Of a DNA stretch of 64,000 nucleotides, positions 51,472 to 60,520 are shown piece after piece. The notes under the pieces are model-generated. The model did no database searches and had not been told where the DNA came from. It saw nothing but the letters and a program-made list of their open reading frames with translations. Position 1 is the first letter of the stretch. Each line of letters begins with the position of its first letter. The DNA is from Dyella_B sp036746095 (GTDB lineage: Bacteria; Pseudomonadota; Gammaproteobacteria; Xanthomonadales; Rhodanobacteraceae): contig NZ_DAIOEU010000007.1 of assembly GCF_036746095.1 (NCBI RefSeq), positions 60,682-124,681 of the forward strand, given 5' to 3'. The position numbers and the translations under genes were made by a program.

Positions 51472-51501
51472 CGTGAATTTTCCATCACATTTTATTTCAC
51501 G
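51472..51501 (+). promoter_or_regulatory. Conserved dyad upstream of the third cold-shock gene
   Basis: CGTGAATTTTCCATCACAT then TTTATTTCACG: the same block as at 51005-51034, with arms CGTGAA / TTCACG. The second shared motif CTCGGGTGGGT is at 51609-51619, 41 bases before the start codon, against 42 bases in the second gene. Confidence 0.6.
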
Positions 51502-51660
51502 AGACTGATTATCCTTTATTCACTGGTTGCTTGGTAAGGCGCGTTCGCAGGGCGGCGATTCATCCGCATGGTTCCACCCGATCTGAAGCATTCCCAGTAA
51601 GCCGTCGGCTCGGGTGGGTCGGCTGGTCTTGAAAAGTCGCTGTTCGCAACGGAGTGATTT

Positions 51661-51873
51661 ATGTCGGATCAACGTGAAACGGGCAAAGTGAAGTGGTTCA
51701 ACGACGCCAAGGGCTTTGGCTTTATCAGCCGCGATAATGGCCCGGACGTATTTGTGCATTTCCGCGCCATTAAAGGTGAGGGCTTCAAAAGCCTCAAGGA
51801 AGGCGACAAAGTCGAGTTCAAAGTGGTGAATGGGCAAAAGGGATTGCAAGCGGATGAAGTAAGCAAGGCATAG
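51661..51873 (+). CDS. Cold-shock protein (CspA family), third of three
   Basis: 70-residue cold-shock domain with RNP1 KGFGFI and RNP2 VFVHF; closest to the first paralogue (FISRDNGPDVFVHFRAI identical). CGGAG lies upstream of ATG 51661. It has a separate leader sharing motifs with the second gene, and its own terminator, so the three genes are independent transcription units. Confidence 0.95.
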   Translation: MSDQRETGKVKWFNDAKGFGFISRDNGPDVFVHFRAIKGEGFKSLKEGDKVEFKVVNGQKGLQADEVSKA

Positions 51874-51893
51874 GTCCTTGCGTCCATGATTCG

Positions 51894-51920
51894 AAGGCCG
51901 GCCTCGCGCCGGCCTTTTTG
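51894..51920 (+). terminator. Intrinsic terminator of the third cold-shock gene
   Basis: Perfect 9-bp stem AAGGCCGGC / GCCGGCCTT, loop CTCGC, and a T-run. Confidence 0.88.
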
Positions 51921-51942
51921 TTTCGGTGCGGCCAGGTAAGCT

Positions 51943-52839
51943 GTGCCGATGTCAGCGTTCCCCGAACCGTCTTCCACCCGCGCCATATCGACCTTTACCG
52001 TACCGGTTACTGCCGCGGATGGCGCGCGTAGCGAACTGATTTGCGTACAGCCTGCCGAACCTGCCGCGCACCGGGTTTATTGGCTGCCGGCCATGGGCGT
52101 GGCAGCCAAACACTATTTGCCGCTGGCGGAAGCGTTTGCTGCGCACGGCATGGCGGTCGCCTTACACGAATGGCGCGGTATCGGTTCCAGCAATTGCCGG
52201 GCAAACCGCCAGCATGATTGGGGTTATCGCCAGTTGCTCGAAAGGGATCTCGATGCCGGTGTGCGCGAAGCAGGAGCGCACTGGCCCGACGCGACATGTT
52301 GGATAGGCGGCCACAGCCTCGGCGGGCAACTGGCGTGTCTTTATGCCGGCCTGCATCCCCAGGATGTTACCGGCATTTTGCTGGTGGCGAGCGGCTCGCC
52401 CTATTGGCGCACGTTTTCCTATGCGCCGTTGATTTACCTCGCGCTGGCGCTGGCCGCACCGTTATCGCAATTGCTGGGTTATCTACCGGGACGCAAGCTG
52501 GGTTTTGGCGGCAACGAGGCGTGTGGCGTCATCGCGGACTGGTCACGCAGCGGGCGCACCGGACGCTATGCCGCGCATGGCATGGCGGTGGATATCGAGC
52601 GGCAGCTGGCGGCGTTGCAGTCGCCGGTATTGGCACTGCAACTGCGCGACGACTGGCTTGCGCCATCGCGTTCCTTGGCGTGGTTGCTGGATAAGATGCC
52701 GCAAGCGCCGAAGCGCACGGGCATTATCGAACCCGGCCAGCTTGTGGGCCAGCCGGCGGATCATTTCAGCTGGATGAAAATGCCGCAAGCCATCGTGGCG
52801 CAATGGGTGGCATGGATGCAGGGCGAGGTTAGCACTTGA
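51943..52839 (+). CDS. Alpha/beta hydrolase
   Basis: 298-residue alpha/beta hydrolase. The nucleophile elbow is GGHSLGGQLA (Ser about 126). Upstream HEWRGIGSSNC resembles the YheT/serine-aminopeptidase-like group, and a conserved ALQLRDDWLAP supplies the acid. A hydrophobic cap (PLIYLALALAAPLSQLLGYLPG) may form a lid or membrane contact. The final His is probably in PADHFSWMKMP. Substrate unknown. GTG 51943 has AGGTAAG upstream; ATG 51949 is also possible. Confidence 0.85.
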   Translation: MPMSAFPEPSSTRAISTFTVPVTAADGARSELICVQPAEPAAHRVYWLPAMGVAAKHYLPLAEAFAAHGMAVALHEWRGIGSSNCRANRQHDWGYRQLLERDLDAGVREAGAHWPDATCWIGGHSLGGQLACLYAGLHPQDVTGILLVASGSPYWRTFSYAPLIYLALALAAPLSQLLGYLPGRKLGFGGNEACGVIADWSRSGRTGRYAAHGMAVDIERQLAALQSPVLALQLRDDWLAPSRSLAWLLDKMPQAPKRTGIIEPGQLVGQPADHFSWMKMPQAIVAQWVAWMQGEVST

Positions 52840-52893
52840 TCAGCTTTCGATCGCCGCCATGTACCGGGTTTCATTTGTCACGACGGTACTACG

Positions 52894-53952
52894 ATGAAGC
52901 TGTTCGAACCGTATACCCAACGAAGCCAGACCTTGCGCAACCGCATCGTGGTATCGCCGATGTGCGAGTACTCGGCGCAGGATGGCGTGCCGAACGCGTG
53001 GCACATGGTGCATCTGGGCAGTCGCGCCGTAGGCGGCGCCGGTGCGGTGATCACGGAGGCCACCGCAATTTCGCCAGAGGGACGCATTTCCGCGCATGAC
53101 ACTGGCATCTGGAATGACGCACAGGTTGAAGCGTGGCGTCCAATCGTCGCCTTCATGACTGAGCACGGGACGGTGCCGGGCGTGCAATTGGCGCATGCCG
53201 GCCGCAAGGCCAGTGCCTGGCGGCCTTGGGAGGGCGGTGGATCGCTACCGGCGGAACACGGCGCATGGCAGACCGTGGCGCCTTCCGCCATTCCGTTCGA
53301 TCACGATTGGCATGTGCCGCGGGCGTTGGATATCGATGGCATCCGCAAGGTCATCGCGGATTTTCGCGCCGCTGCGGTGCGCGCCAAGGACGCCGGCTTC
53401 AAGCTGATCGAGCTGCATGGCGCGCATGGATACCTGCTGCATCAATTCATGTCGCCACTGAGCAATCATCGCAGCGACGAATACGGCGGCAGTTTCGAAA
53501 ACCGCACGCGCCTGGTGTGCGAAGTCATCGCGGCCGTGCGTGAAGTATGGCCGGATGAGCTGCCGCTCTGGCTGCGCATTTCGGCCACCGACTGGGCCGA
53601 TCTCGGCTGGAGCATCGACGAGAGCGTGCGCCTGGCGGGTGAGCTTTCCGGTTTGGGAGTCGATCTGGTCGACGTCTCCAGCGGCGGCCTGGTGCCGCAC
53701 GTCAAGATTCCGCTGGGCCCTGGTTACCAGGTGCCGTTCGCCGCACGTATTCGACAGGAAGCCGGCATCGCCACCGGCGCGGTCGGCCTGATTACCGAGC
53801 CTGCGCAGGCCGATGGCATCATTGCCGGCGGCGCGGCCGACGTGGTGCTGATCGCGCGCGCCAGTCTGCGCGATCCTTACTTTCCGCGTCGCGCCGCGCA
53901 GGAATTGGGTGCAACCGTCACGCCACCGATGCAATATCAACGCGCCTGGTAA
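52894..53952 (+). CDS. NADH:flavin oxidoreductase, old yellow enzyme (YqjM/XenA class)
   Basis: 352-residue FMN enzyme of the thermophilic-like OYE class: LRNRIVVSPMCEYSAQDGVPNAWH (with the Cys that tunes FMN), GVQLAHAGRKAS, ELHGAHGYLLHQFMSPLSNHR and NRTRLVCEVIAAVREVWP. It reduces activated alkenes with NADPH. The physiological substrate is unknown; related enzymes help with electrophile detoxification. It is 54 bases after the hydrolase gene and followed 13 bases later by the pirin gene, a likely operon. Confidence 0.95.
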   Translation: MKLFEPYTQRSQTLRNRIVVSPMCEYSAQDGVPNAWHMVHLGSRAVGGAGAVITEATAISPEGRISAHDTGIWNDAQVEAWRPIVAFMTEHGTVPGVQLAHAGRKASAWRPWEGGGSLPAEHGAWQTVAPSAIPFDHDWHVPRALDIDGIRKVIADFRAAAVRAKDAGFKLIELHGAHGYLLHQFMSPLSNHRSDEYGGSFENRTRLVCEVIAAVREVWPDELPLWLRISATDWADLGWSIDESVRLAGELSGLGVDLVDVSSGGLVPHVKIPLGPGYQVPFAARIRQEAGIATGAVGLITEPAQADGIIAGGAADVVLIARASLRDPYFPRRAAQELGATVTPPMQYQRAW

Positions 53953-53965
53953 CCGGAATCCGCAC

Positions 53966-54841
53966 GTGCAGAATGTCCCGACTCTGATCGACAAAAGCCG
54001 CTTGCACGACCTTGGCGATGGCTTCACCGTGCGACGCATGCTGCCGGTGCTTGCGGCGCGCCACGTTGGCCCGTTCGTGTTCTACGACCACATGGGGCCG
54101 GTGGATTTCGCCCCCGGCAAAGGCATGGATGTGCGGCCGCATCCGCATATCGGCCTGGCCACCGTCACCTGGCTGTTCGAGGGCAGCATCCGCCATCGCG
54201 ACAGTGTTGGCAGCCTGGCGGACATCACTCCCGGTGCCGTGAACTGGATGACGGCCGGGCGCGGTATCACGCATTCGGAACGCACGCCGCCGGAGGCGCG
54301 CCGTACCGGCCAGCGCATGCATGGCATTCAAGTCTGGGTGGCCTTGCCGCGTGATCACGAAGAGACGGCGCCAGAGTTCCATCACCACGATGCCGACAGC
54401 CTGCCGCGAATTCGCCAACCCGGCGCGGAGCTTGTGCTGATCGCCGGCACGGCCTACGGCAGCGCCTCGCCGGTAAAAGTGTTTGCGCCGATGTTCTTTA
54501 TCGAAGCCAAGCTCGAGGCTGGCGCTGAGATAGCGCTGCCCGAAGAGCATGCCGAGCGCGGCGTGCACGTCGTTGACGGCCTAGTCAGCTGGGGTGATCT
54601 CGACATCGCGTCCGCGCAGATGGCGGTGCAGGCCGGGCCTTCGGCTCCCATCGTCAAGGCAAAAAACCGCAGCCGCCTGATGCTGTTTGGCGGTGCGCCG
54701 CTGGATGGCGAGCGGCATCTTTGGTGGAATTTCGTGTCGAGCTCGCTCGAACGCATCGAGCAGGCCAAAGCGGATTGGGTGGGACAGCGATTCAGCAAGG
54801 TGACCGGCGACGAAGAGGAATTCATCCCGCTGCCGGCCTGA
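53966..54841 (+). CDS. Pirin family protein
   Basis: 291-residue bicupin of the pirin family. The metal ligands of the N-terminal cupin are visible: HPHIG (two His) with HSERTPP further on supplying His and Glu. The C-terminal half contains FIEAKLEAGAEIALP and LMLFGGAPLDGERHLWWNFVSS. Members include quercetin dioxygenases and redox sensors. GTG 53966 is chosen because MQNVPTLIDKSRL follows; ATG 53909 would overlap the upstream gene. Thirteen bases after the OYE gene, so probably co-transcribed. Confidence 0.92.
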   Translation: MQNVPTLIDKSRLHDLGDGFTVRRMLPVLAARHVGPFVFYDHMGPVDFAPGKGMDVRPHPHIGLATVTWLFEGSIRHRDSVGSLADITPGAVNWMTAGRGITHSERTPPEARRTGQRMHGIQVWVALPRDHEETAPEFHHHDADSLPRIRQPGAELVLIAGTAYGSASPVKVFAPMFFIEAKLEAGAEIALPEEHAERGVHVVDGLVSWGDLDIASAQMAVQAGPSAPIVKAKNRSRLMLFGGAPLDGERHLWWNFVSSSLERIEQAKADWVGQRFSKVTGDEEEFIPLPA

Positions 54842-54910
54842 CGTCCCACAGCGTGCAAGGGCGGTGGCCCGGGCTTACCCTGGGCCGCACAAAACGCCAC
54901 GGAAATCGCC

Positions 54911-55213
54911 ATGTCCGCGTTCGCCAGCTTTCGTGATTTCTATCCGTACTACCTCAACGAGCATCGCGATCGGCGTTGCCGCCGGCTGCATTTCATCGGC
55001 AGTTCGCTGGTATTGCTGGTTGTGGTGCTTGCATTTGCTTCGAGCCGGCTGGCATGGCTGTGGCTGGCGCCGGTCGTTGGTTACGGGTTTGCATGGATCG
55101 GCCACTTCGCGTTCGAGAAGAACAGGCCGGCTACGTTTCGCCATCCCCTGTACAGCCTGATGGGTGATTGGGCGATGTACTGGGACGTACTGCGCGGAAG
55201 AGTGAAAATTTAA
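54911..55213 (+). CDS. DUF962 / Mpo1-like membrane protein
   Basis: 100-residue membrane protein with two hydrophobic segments. FRDFYPYYLNEHRDRRCRRLHFIGSSLVL and GHFAFEKNRPATFRHPLYSLMGDWAMYWD are signatures of DUF962; related yeast Mpo1 is an Fe-dependent dioxygenase of fatty acid alpha-oxidation. Conserved His residues (H18, H27, H64, H77 approximately) would bind the metal. Bacterial function unproven. Confidence 0.9.
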   Translation: MSAFASFRDFYPYYLNEHRDRRCRRLHFIGSSLVLLVVVLAFASSRLAWLWLAPVVGYGFAWIGHFAFEKNRPATFRHPLYSLMGDWAMYWDVLRGRVKI

Positions 55214-55452
55214 GGCGACACTTAAATGGCGTAGGCTTCGCGCACGCTTCCGAAGTGTTGTAAACAGGTAAAGACTGGCATGCGCACGAGCAAGCGGGTC
55301 GCGACTTCACACGTTGCGCATGCCGGAAGTCACAGCTGCAAGGTTTTCCGGCTGAATATGTACCAAGCTGTCATATGCGCGAGACAACCGATAGGTAGGG
55401 TGCACGTTACAGTCCCTGTCCTCTGCCAGGTTCGACCACGGATAGTCAGCGC

Positions 55453-57030
55453 ATGAACGAGATCATTACTTCCGCGATGCGCCCAGCGACACCGTATCGC
55501 CGTCATGCATTGGACGGCCATGCTGCGTCCATCACGCGCGGCGACCGGTTCTGGCTGCTAGCACTCGTGGCGCTGAGTTTGGTAGCGCGTTTGTTCCGAA
55601 TCGATCATCAAACGCTGTGGCTCGACGAGGTCCTGACGCTGCAGCGTGTTCACCTGGACCTGAGCGGACTGGTTGCTGACAGTTTTAGCAATCGGCACAT
55701 GCCCACTTATTTCCTGCTGTTGCGGTTGCTCTCGTGGTTCTTTGGTTCGGGCGATGCCTGGGTGCGCGTTCCGTCTGCGCTGTTCGGAGCGATGTCGGTA
55801 GGCATGGTGTACATCATTGCGTCCCGCCTCGGCAGCCGTAGCGCGGGCATCGTGGCCGGCTTGCTGATGGCGCTGTCACCATTGCAAGTGCAATACGGAC
55901 AGGAAGCGCGTTCCTATACGCTGGTAACCTTGCTGATCACGACCGCGCTATGGGGTTTGATGCGGCTTGCGCAAGATCCGCTACGCGCGGCTCTCGACAT
56001 GGGCCGCGTAGATGCGGACCGAACGGGGTGGGTCGCCTACGTGCTTGGCACCATTGCAGCATTGGACGTGCTTGGTGATGCCGTGCCCTGGTTGATGGCT
56101 TCCAATCTTTCCTTGTGGCTGATCTGGCGCAGCCTTGCGCCCTCTTCAGGAATGCGTGCCACGTTCGGCCGCCATTGGCGGTGGAGCAGCGCGGTGATCA
56201 TCGCGTGCACCGTACCGTTTTACGCGGCGGTCTTCGCATTCAGTGACGGCCATATGCTGCAGAAATTTGACTGGATTCCACCACTCAGCTGGCAACACCT
56301 GTGGGTGGTGGTGGGCAGCGTTTATCTAATGCGCATGCTGGCGGTGATCAAGTTCGATCTGATGCATACCGCAGTGCCGTTACTTGGCACGCTGGTGGCA
56401 CTGGCCGGTTGCGCCGGCATGTTTCGTATGCACAAGCGGCTGGAAGGCCGCGTGCTGTTACTGAGCATGCTGATGCTGCCGCTGCTCATACTGAGTGTTT
56501 CCTTGTTCAAGTCCATGCTTTTGCCGCGCTACGTACTGTGGAGTGCGGCGCCGTTCTTCGTATTGGCGGGTCTGGGCGCGGACCTGCTGCCACGCCGTAT
56601 GTTGTTCATGGCTACCGCGCTGCTATGCCTGCTGGGCGCGGTGAACCTGGGTCCGGTCTATCGCATGGAAACCAAGCCCCGCTGGGATATGGCAGCCGCC
56701 ACGTTAACCGCCAACGTGCGGCCTGGCGATACCGTTTTCACCGCCGATCCCAACGCACTCACCATGCTTTCGACACTGAAGCCGAAGGGTGAGTTGCCGC
56801 TCGATGCGACCGCCATGGTGACGTCGCAACTCGACGAAGCCGTAGCACGCTGGCGGCAAGGTAGCCGTGTGTGGGCCGTCAATGGACGATCGGCACTCGG
56901 TCAGCGTGAAGACTTGATGGATTTCAAAAATCGCATCGGTGCCCTGGGAACGCCAGTAGTGGAAATTCCACAAGGCAAGGAAATCACCATCCTGATGTTT
57001 CCGGCCCCTGACGAGGACGAGGCCAACTAA
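55453..57030 (+). CDS. GT-C fold glycosyltransferase-like membrane protein
   Basis: 525-residue polytopic membrane protein with about ten helices. The N-terminal periplasmic loop carries the GT39/GT83-type acidic motif LWLDEVLTLQRV, and SPLQVQYGQEARSYTL is typical of this class (ArnT/PMT-like). The C-terminal 120 residues form a soluble domain (RWDMAAATLTANVRPGDTVF). It probably transfers a sugar from a polyprenyl donor to a lipid or polymer in the periplasm; specificity unknown. The gene stands alone, preceded by 239 bases of regulatory-type sequence. Confidence 0.85.
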   Translation: MNEIITSAMRPATPYRRHALDGHAASITRGDRFWLLALVALSLVARLFRIDHQTLWLDEVLTLQRVHLDLSGLVADSFSNRHMPTYFLLLRLLSWFFGSGDAWVRVPSALFGAMSVGMVYIIASRLGSRSAGIVAGLLMALSPLQVQYGQEARSYTLVTLLITTALWGLMRLAQDPLRAALDMGRVDADRTGWVAYVLGTIAALDVLGDAVPWLMASNLSLWLIWRSLAPSSGMRATFGRHWRWSSAVIIACTVPFYAAVFAFSDGHMLQKFDWIPPLSWQHLWVVVGSVYLMRMLAVIKFDLMHTAVPLLGTLVALAGCAGMFRMHKRLEGRVLLLSMLMLPLLILSVSLFKSMLLPRYVLWSAAPFFVLAGLGADLLPRRMLFMATALLCLLGAVNLGPVYRMETKPRWDMAAATLTANVRPGDTVFTADPNALTMLSTLKPKGELPLDATAMVTSQLDEAVARWRQGSRVWAVNGRSALGQREDLMDFKNRIGALGTPVVEIPQGKEITILMFPAPDEDEAN

Positions 57031-57102
57031 GCTCGCCCAGGCTGGGATGGCAGTCCCCGCTTTGTGGCTTTTTGTGCTGCCGGGATGTCATCCCACGCTA
57101 CG

Positions 57103-57492
57103 TCAGCGGTATTGCTGGTGGCACTGCTGGCAAACCTGGTCCACTGGCTTGAGCGCCGCGGCCAGGGCCGGGCAATCCGCGGGCGCCGACTGGGCCGCCG
57201 TCTGCAAGGCCGTGTGCAATTTGCCGGCCAGATCCTTGAAGGCTTGCGGCGCATCCGGAAAGGCAGCCGGGATATCCGTGGCGATCACCTGCATGTGCTG
57301 CAACTGATCGCGATTGGACGTCGCGCTACATTGCTGCCCTTTCACTGCTTGCTGCAGCTGGTGGCGGTGGAAACCCATGGTCACCATCAATGCCTCCGGA
57401 AAGGGGTTGCGCTCGTTCAACGCACGCATGGCGAACACAGTACCAAGGATGCCGATAACCAGACCCAGCACAATCAGAAGCGCTGCACGCAT
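57103..57492 (-). CDS. Membrane-anchored class II-like cytochrome c
   Basis: 129-residue protein with one N-terminal membrane helix (AALLIVLGLVIGILGTVFAM, uncleaved or cleaved signal) and a helical domain. The only heme motif is at the extreme C-terminus: CQQCH, residues 121-125, then QQYR. A C-terminal CxxCH in a four-helix bundle is the pattern of cytochrome c'/c556 (class II). An additional Cys pair (GQQC and DCPAL) is present. Electron or NO-binding roles are possible. Neighbours give no partner. Confidence 0.78.
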   Translation of the reverse strand: MRAALLIVLGLVIGILGTVFAMRALNERNPFPEALMVTMGFHRHQLQQAVKGQQCSATSNRDQLQHMQVIATDIPAAFPDAPQAFKDLAGKLHTALQTAAQSAPADCPALAAALKPVDQVCQQCHQQYR

Positions 57493-57638
57493 TGTCTGTC
57501 CTCTCTCAAGGGTAGTGGCTGCGCAGAATACCTGACCCGGCTTTATGCTCCCTTAGCCCGGGTAAAATAAGCCGGTCCTTTTGAGCCAGGTATCAGCGTG
57601 AACCCTTGCGTTCCTGACACGGTAATCGGTGGTTGCCC

Positions 57639-58424
57639 ATGAGCGGTGCGTATCCCCCCGAGCGCTTCGATGGCGTAGAGCGCCTGTACGGCGCCGGCAG
57701 CGTGGCGAAGCTGGCGCAAAAGCACGTTTGCGTGATCGGCATTGGCGGCGTTGGCTCCTGGGCCGCCGAGGCGTTGGCGCGCACCGGCGTAGGCAGGCTC
57801 ACGCTGATCGATGCAGATGAAGTGTGCGTGTCCAACACCAATCGCCAGTTGCATGCGCTGGACGGCGAGTACGGCAAGCCGAAAGTGGGCGTGATCGCGG
57901 CCCGCGCACACGCCATCAACCCCGCCATCCGGCTGGAAGCGATCGAACGGTTTCTTACGCCCGCCACGCTGGATGAATTGCTGGACCGCGGCTACGACGT
58001 GGTGCTGGATGCCTGCGATGCGTTCCGCGTGAAGCTGGAGGCCATCGCCTGGTGCCGCCGCCGCAAGCTGCCGATGGTGACGGTAGGCTCAGCGGGTGGA
58101 CGCACGGATCCCACCCAGATTCGCGTGCGCGATCTTTCGCGCACCGAGCACGATGCCATGTTCAGCCTGATCCGCAAAAAGCTCCGTCAGGATTTCGGCT
58201 TTCCACGCAACCCGGATCGCTACTTCGGCGTCTCGGCGGTGTATTCGCTGCAGAATGTGCAGTATCCGCAACCGGATGGCACCGTCTGCGGCACGCGTCC
58301 GCCCGGCGGCGATTCCTTGAACCTTGCCTGCGGCGGTGGCCTGGGTGCTGCTACACATGTCACCGGCGCGTTTGCGTTTGCGGCGGTGGGCAGGGTGATG
58401 GAGAAGTTGCTGGAAAAGGCCTGA
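57639..58424 (+). CDS. tcdA: tRNA threonylcarbamoyladenosine dehydratase
   Basis: 261-residue E1-like enzyme (CsdL/TcdA) that cyclises t6A37 to ct6A using ATP. The ATP-binding CVIGIGGVGSWAAEALAR is near residue 31; DACDAFRVKLEAI, RTDPTQIRVRDLSRTEHD and the C-terminal GDSLNLACGGGLGAATHVTG are family signatures. Start ATG 57639 has GGTGG upstream; TTG 57633 is in frame too. Independent transcription unit, divergent from the small cytochrome. Confidence 0.93.
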   Translation: MSGAYPPERFDGVERLYGAGSVAKLAQKHVCVIGIGGVGSWAAEALARTGVGRLTLIDADEVCVSNTNRQLHALDGEYGKPKVGVIAARAHAINPAIRLEAIERFLTPATLDELLDRGYDVVLDACDAFRVKLEAIAWCRRRKLPMVTVGSAGGRTDPTQIRVRDLSRTEHDAMFSLIRKKLRQDFGFPRNPDRYFGVSAVYSLQNVQYPQPDGTVCGTRPPGGDSLNLACGGGLGAATHVTGAFAFAAVGRVMEKLLEKA

Positions 58425-58778
58425 AATTTCTCCTGGCCCAGGCCCCGCCCCATGGATGCGGGGGCTTCTTGCACTGCGCAGCATACGTAACGTGATCCCT
58501 TTGACATGGTTTTCGCAGCGCCATATCTACGATTGTCAACAAGTGGTCGATGCATCGTGTCGCAAGCCCCCATGGCGACACCGTAAAGCCGGATGGAATG
58601 TCTGTGTGCCGGCGAGCTGAGGATGTCAGTCCAGCCAGCGTCAAGAAAACAAGCGTCACAGTGAGGTTTCGATAGCCGGCGACGTCCAGGCAGGACTGCT
58701 TGTGTGCGTTGTAAAGGTGGTCCGGAACGAACCGCGTTCCGGATAAAGACAAGCTTCATCTTCCAAGGAGAGAGATAG
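58425..58778. other. Intergenic region before the FAD oxidase gene
   Basis: 354 bases with no supported gene. A GC-rich hairpin (GGCCCCGC...GCGGGGGCTT, 58441-58467) may terminate tcdA. A perfect dyad at 58721-58743 lies in the leader of the FAD oxidase gene. Confidence 0.5.
58721..58743 (+). promoter_or_regulatory. Perfect dyad TCCGGAACG-aaccg-CGTTCCGGA
   Basis: Nine-base perfect arms with a five-base centre, 35 bases before the FAD oxidase start. It could be an RNA hairpin in the leader or an operator. The core TCCGGA is itself palindromic in each arm. Confidence 0.5.
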
Positions 58779-60461
58779 ATGGCTTTCATCAAAATCGATA
58801 ACCGCGACCCTCGCTATGCCACCCTGCAGAAAGGGTTCAACCTGCGCTGGCCCCGTAACAACCTCGGGGGGCGTGCTTCTCCCTACGGTGCGACTTTCAT
58901 TTATATATGTTCCACCGAGAATGACATCATCGCGGCTGCCAAAGAAACGCTTGCGATGGAACACGGACGCATAACCGTGCGAAGTGGCGGTCACTGCTAC
59001 GAAGGCTTCGTTTCCAACCGCATGCCAGGTGATCACAACGAAGTCTTGTGCATTTTGGACATCGGCCTGATGACCGGCATGGATTATCGGGAGAACGGAG
59101 GGGTTGCTTCTCCCATTTTTGGGGAGTTGCCATTTAGCTATAAGTTTCGCGTTGCGGCCGGCAACCAAAACTGGAACGGTTACGTTGCCCTTTACAAAGA
59201 AACCGGAAAGACCATTCCCGGAGGGTCTTGCTATTCAGTAGGGGCTGGTGGGCATATTTGTGGCGGAGGATATGGTTTTCTATCTCGAATGCACGGCCTT
59301 ACATGCGACTGGCTGGCCGGCGTGGACATATTGGTTCCTGATGACAGTGGCAAGGGACTAAGAGCAGCGCATGTTTCGCGTGAGAGCACGTCGCAAGACA
59401 GCCTAGATCTGTTCGCTGCCTGTTGCGGGGCCGGTGGCGGCCAATTCGGCATCATCACGAGCTATTACTTCAGTGATCTGCCTGAAGCCCCAAGGGAAGT
59501 CCTCTGGCTTCCATTGGAATTTCAGCTGGCCGATAAGGACGCACTCGGCAATGTGCTGAGAGCGTACTACCGCTGGTTCGATGAAAATCAAACGGTGCCG
59601 GAGACCTGGGGGCTGGCCACGAAGCTCGAGTTGCGGCACTTCAATTCGGGGCCGCATACCCTGGGGATCCATTATGTCGACCAGCGTGGAGGAGTCGATA
59701 ACCAGGAACCATTCGTTGATTTCGTCCAGACCATGTTGCAAGTGATTCCCAACGCCCGAGAGTTGCTGACGCCGCCGGAGGTCTATCACATTCCGCGTGG
59801 TACCGATCCTGCGGGACGCCGTATTGCTGATACTCACGATGCATTGGAAGTTACCAGGACCATGGATTGGCTGCCTTTCACCCAACTGGTCAATGGTTCC
59901 GGCCCCAACCAACGCGGCCGATACAAATCGGCCTACCAGAAAGGTGATTTCACAGATACCGTCATCGACGGTATCTGGGCCGCGCTCAAGAGCGACGATC
60001 CTGAAAATTACCAGACTCAAAGCCTGATACAGATCCAGTCCTACGGCGGCAAGATCAATCAGGCAAGTGACGGGATTCAGCGAAACAGTTCCGTTGCTCA
60101 AAGGTCATCAGTGCTGAAATGGCAACCGCAGACCTATTGGACGGAGCCCGGCGAAAAGACCGACGAGGCACACGCCAAGTGGATACGCGAGTTGTTCGTG
60201 AAGGCATTCGCCGATTCCGGTGCTATCCCACTCGACGAAAACTTTGAGGGGTGTTACCTGAACTACCCCGACCTCGACATGACTTATCACCGTGGCCTGC
60301 CGGACCAGGGCAAGAATCCATATTGGCGAAAAATCTATTTTCCTGATGAAGGAATCGAAACGAGACTAAGGAATACAAAGCTCAGGTGGGATCCGCTGAA
60401 TATTTTTAGAAATGAAATGTCGGTACCGCTTGCAGACCCAAAGACCGCCAAATCGAGTTAG
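58779..60461 (+). CDS. Bicovalent FAD-dependent oxidase (BBE domain)
   Basis: 560-residue flavoprotein of the FAD_binding_4/BBE class. Likely bicovalent FAD attachment: H72 in RSGGHCYEG and C151 in GGSCYSVGAGGHICGGGYG. The C-terminal BBE domain reads YWRKIYFPDEGIE...WDPLNIFRNEMSV. No signal peptide is seen. Relatives include hexose and chito-oligosaccharide oxidases and aclacinomycin-type oxidases that produce lactones or ketones with H2O2. Codon use is more AT-rich than that of neighbours, suggesting transfer. AAGGAGAG is a strong SD. Confidence 0.88.
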   Translation: MAFIKIDNRDPRYATLQKGFNLRWPRNNLGGRASPYGATFIYICSTENDIIAAAKETLAMEHGRITVRSGGHCYEGFVSNRMPGDHNEVLCILDIGLMTGMDYRENGGVASPIFGELPFSYKFRVAAGNQNWNGYVALYKETGKTIPGGSCYSVGAGGHICGGGYGFLSRMHGLTCDWLAGVDILVPDDSGKGLRAAHVSRESTSQDSLDLFAACCGAGGGQFGIITSYYFSDLPEAPREVLWLPLEFQLADKDALGNVLRAYYRWFDENQTVPETWGLATKLELRHFNSGPHTLGIHYVDQRGGVDNQEPFVDFVQTMLQVIPNARELLTPPEVYHIPRGTDPAGRRIADTHDALEVTRTMDWLPFTQLVNGSGPNQRGRYKSAYQKGDFTDTVIDGIWAALKSDDPENYQTQSLIQIQSYGGKINQASDGIQRNSSVAQRSSVLKWQPQTYWTEPGEKTDEAHAKWIRELFVKAFADSGAIPLDENFEGCYLNYPDLDMTYHRGLPDQGKNPYWRKIYFPDEGIETRLRNTKLRWDPLNIFRNEMSVPLADPKTAKSS

Positions 60462-60520
60462 AAAGCATTGGTTCGCCATCACAGCGGGCAGGGCGGCAAG
60501 GATCCTGCCTGCTGCTGACC

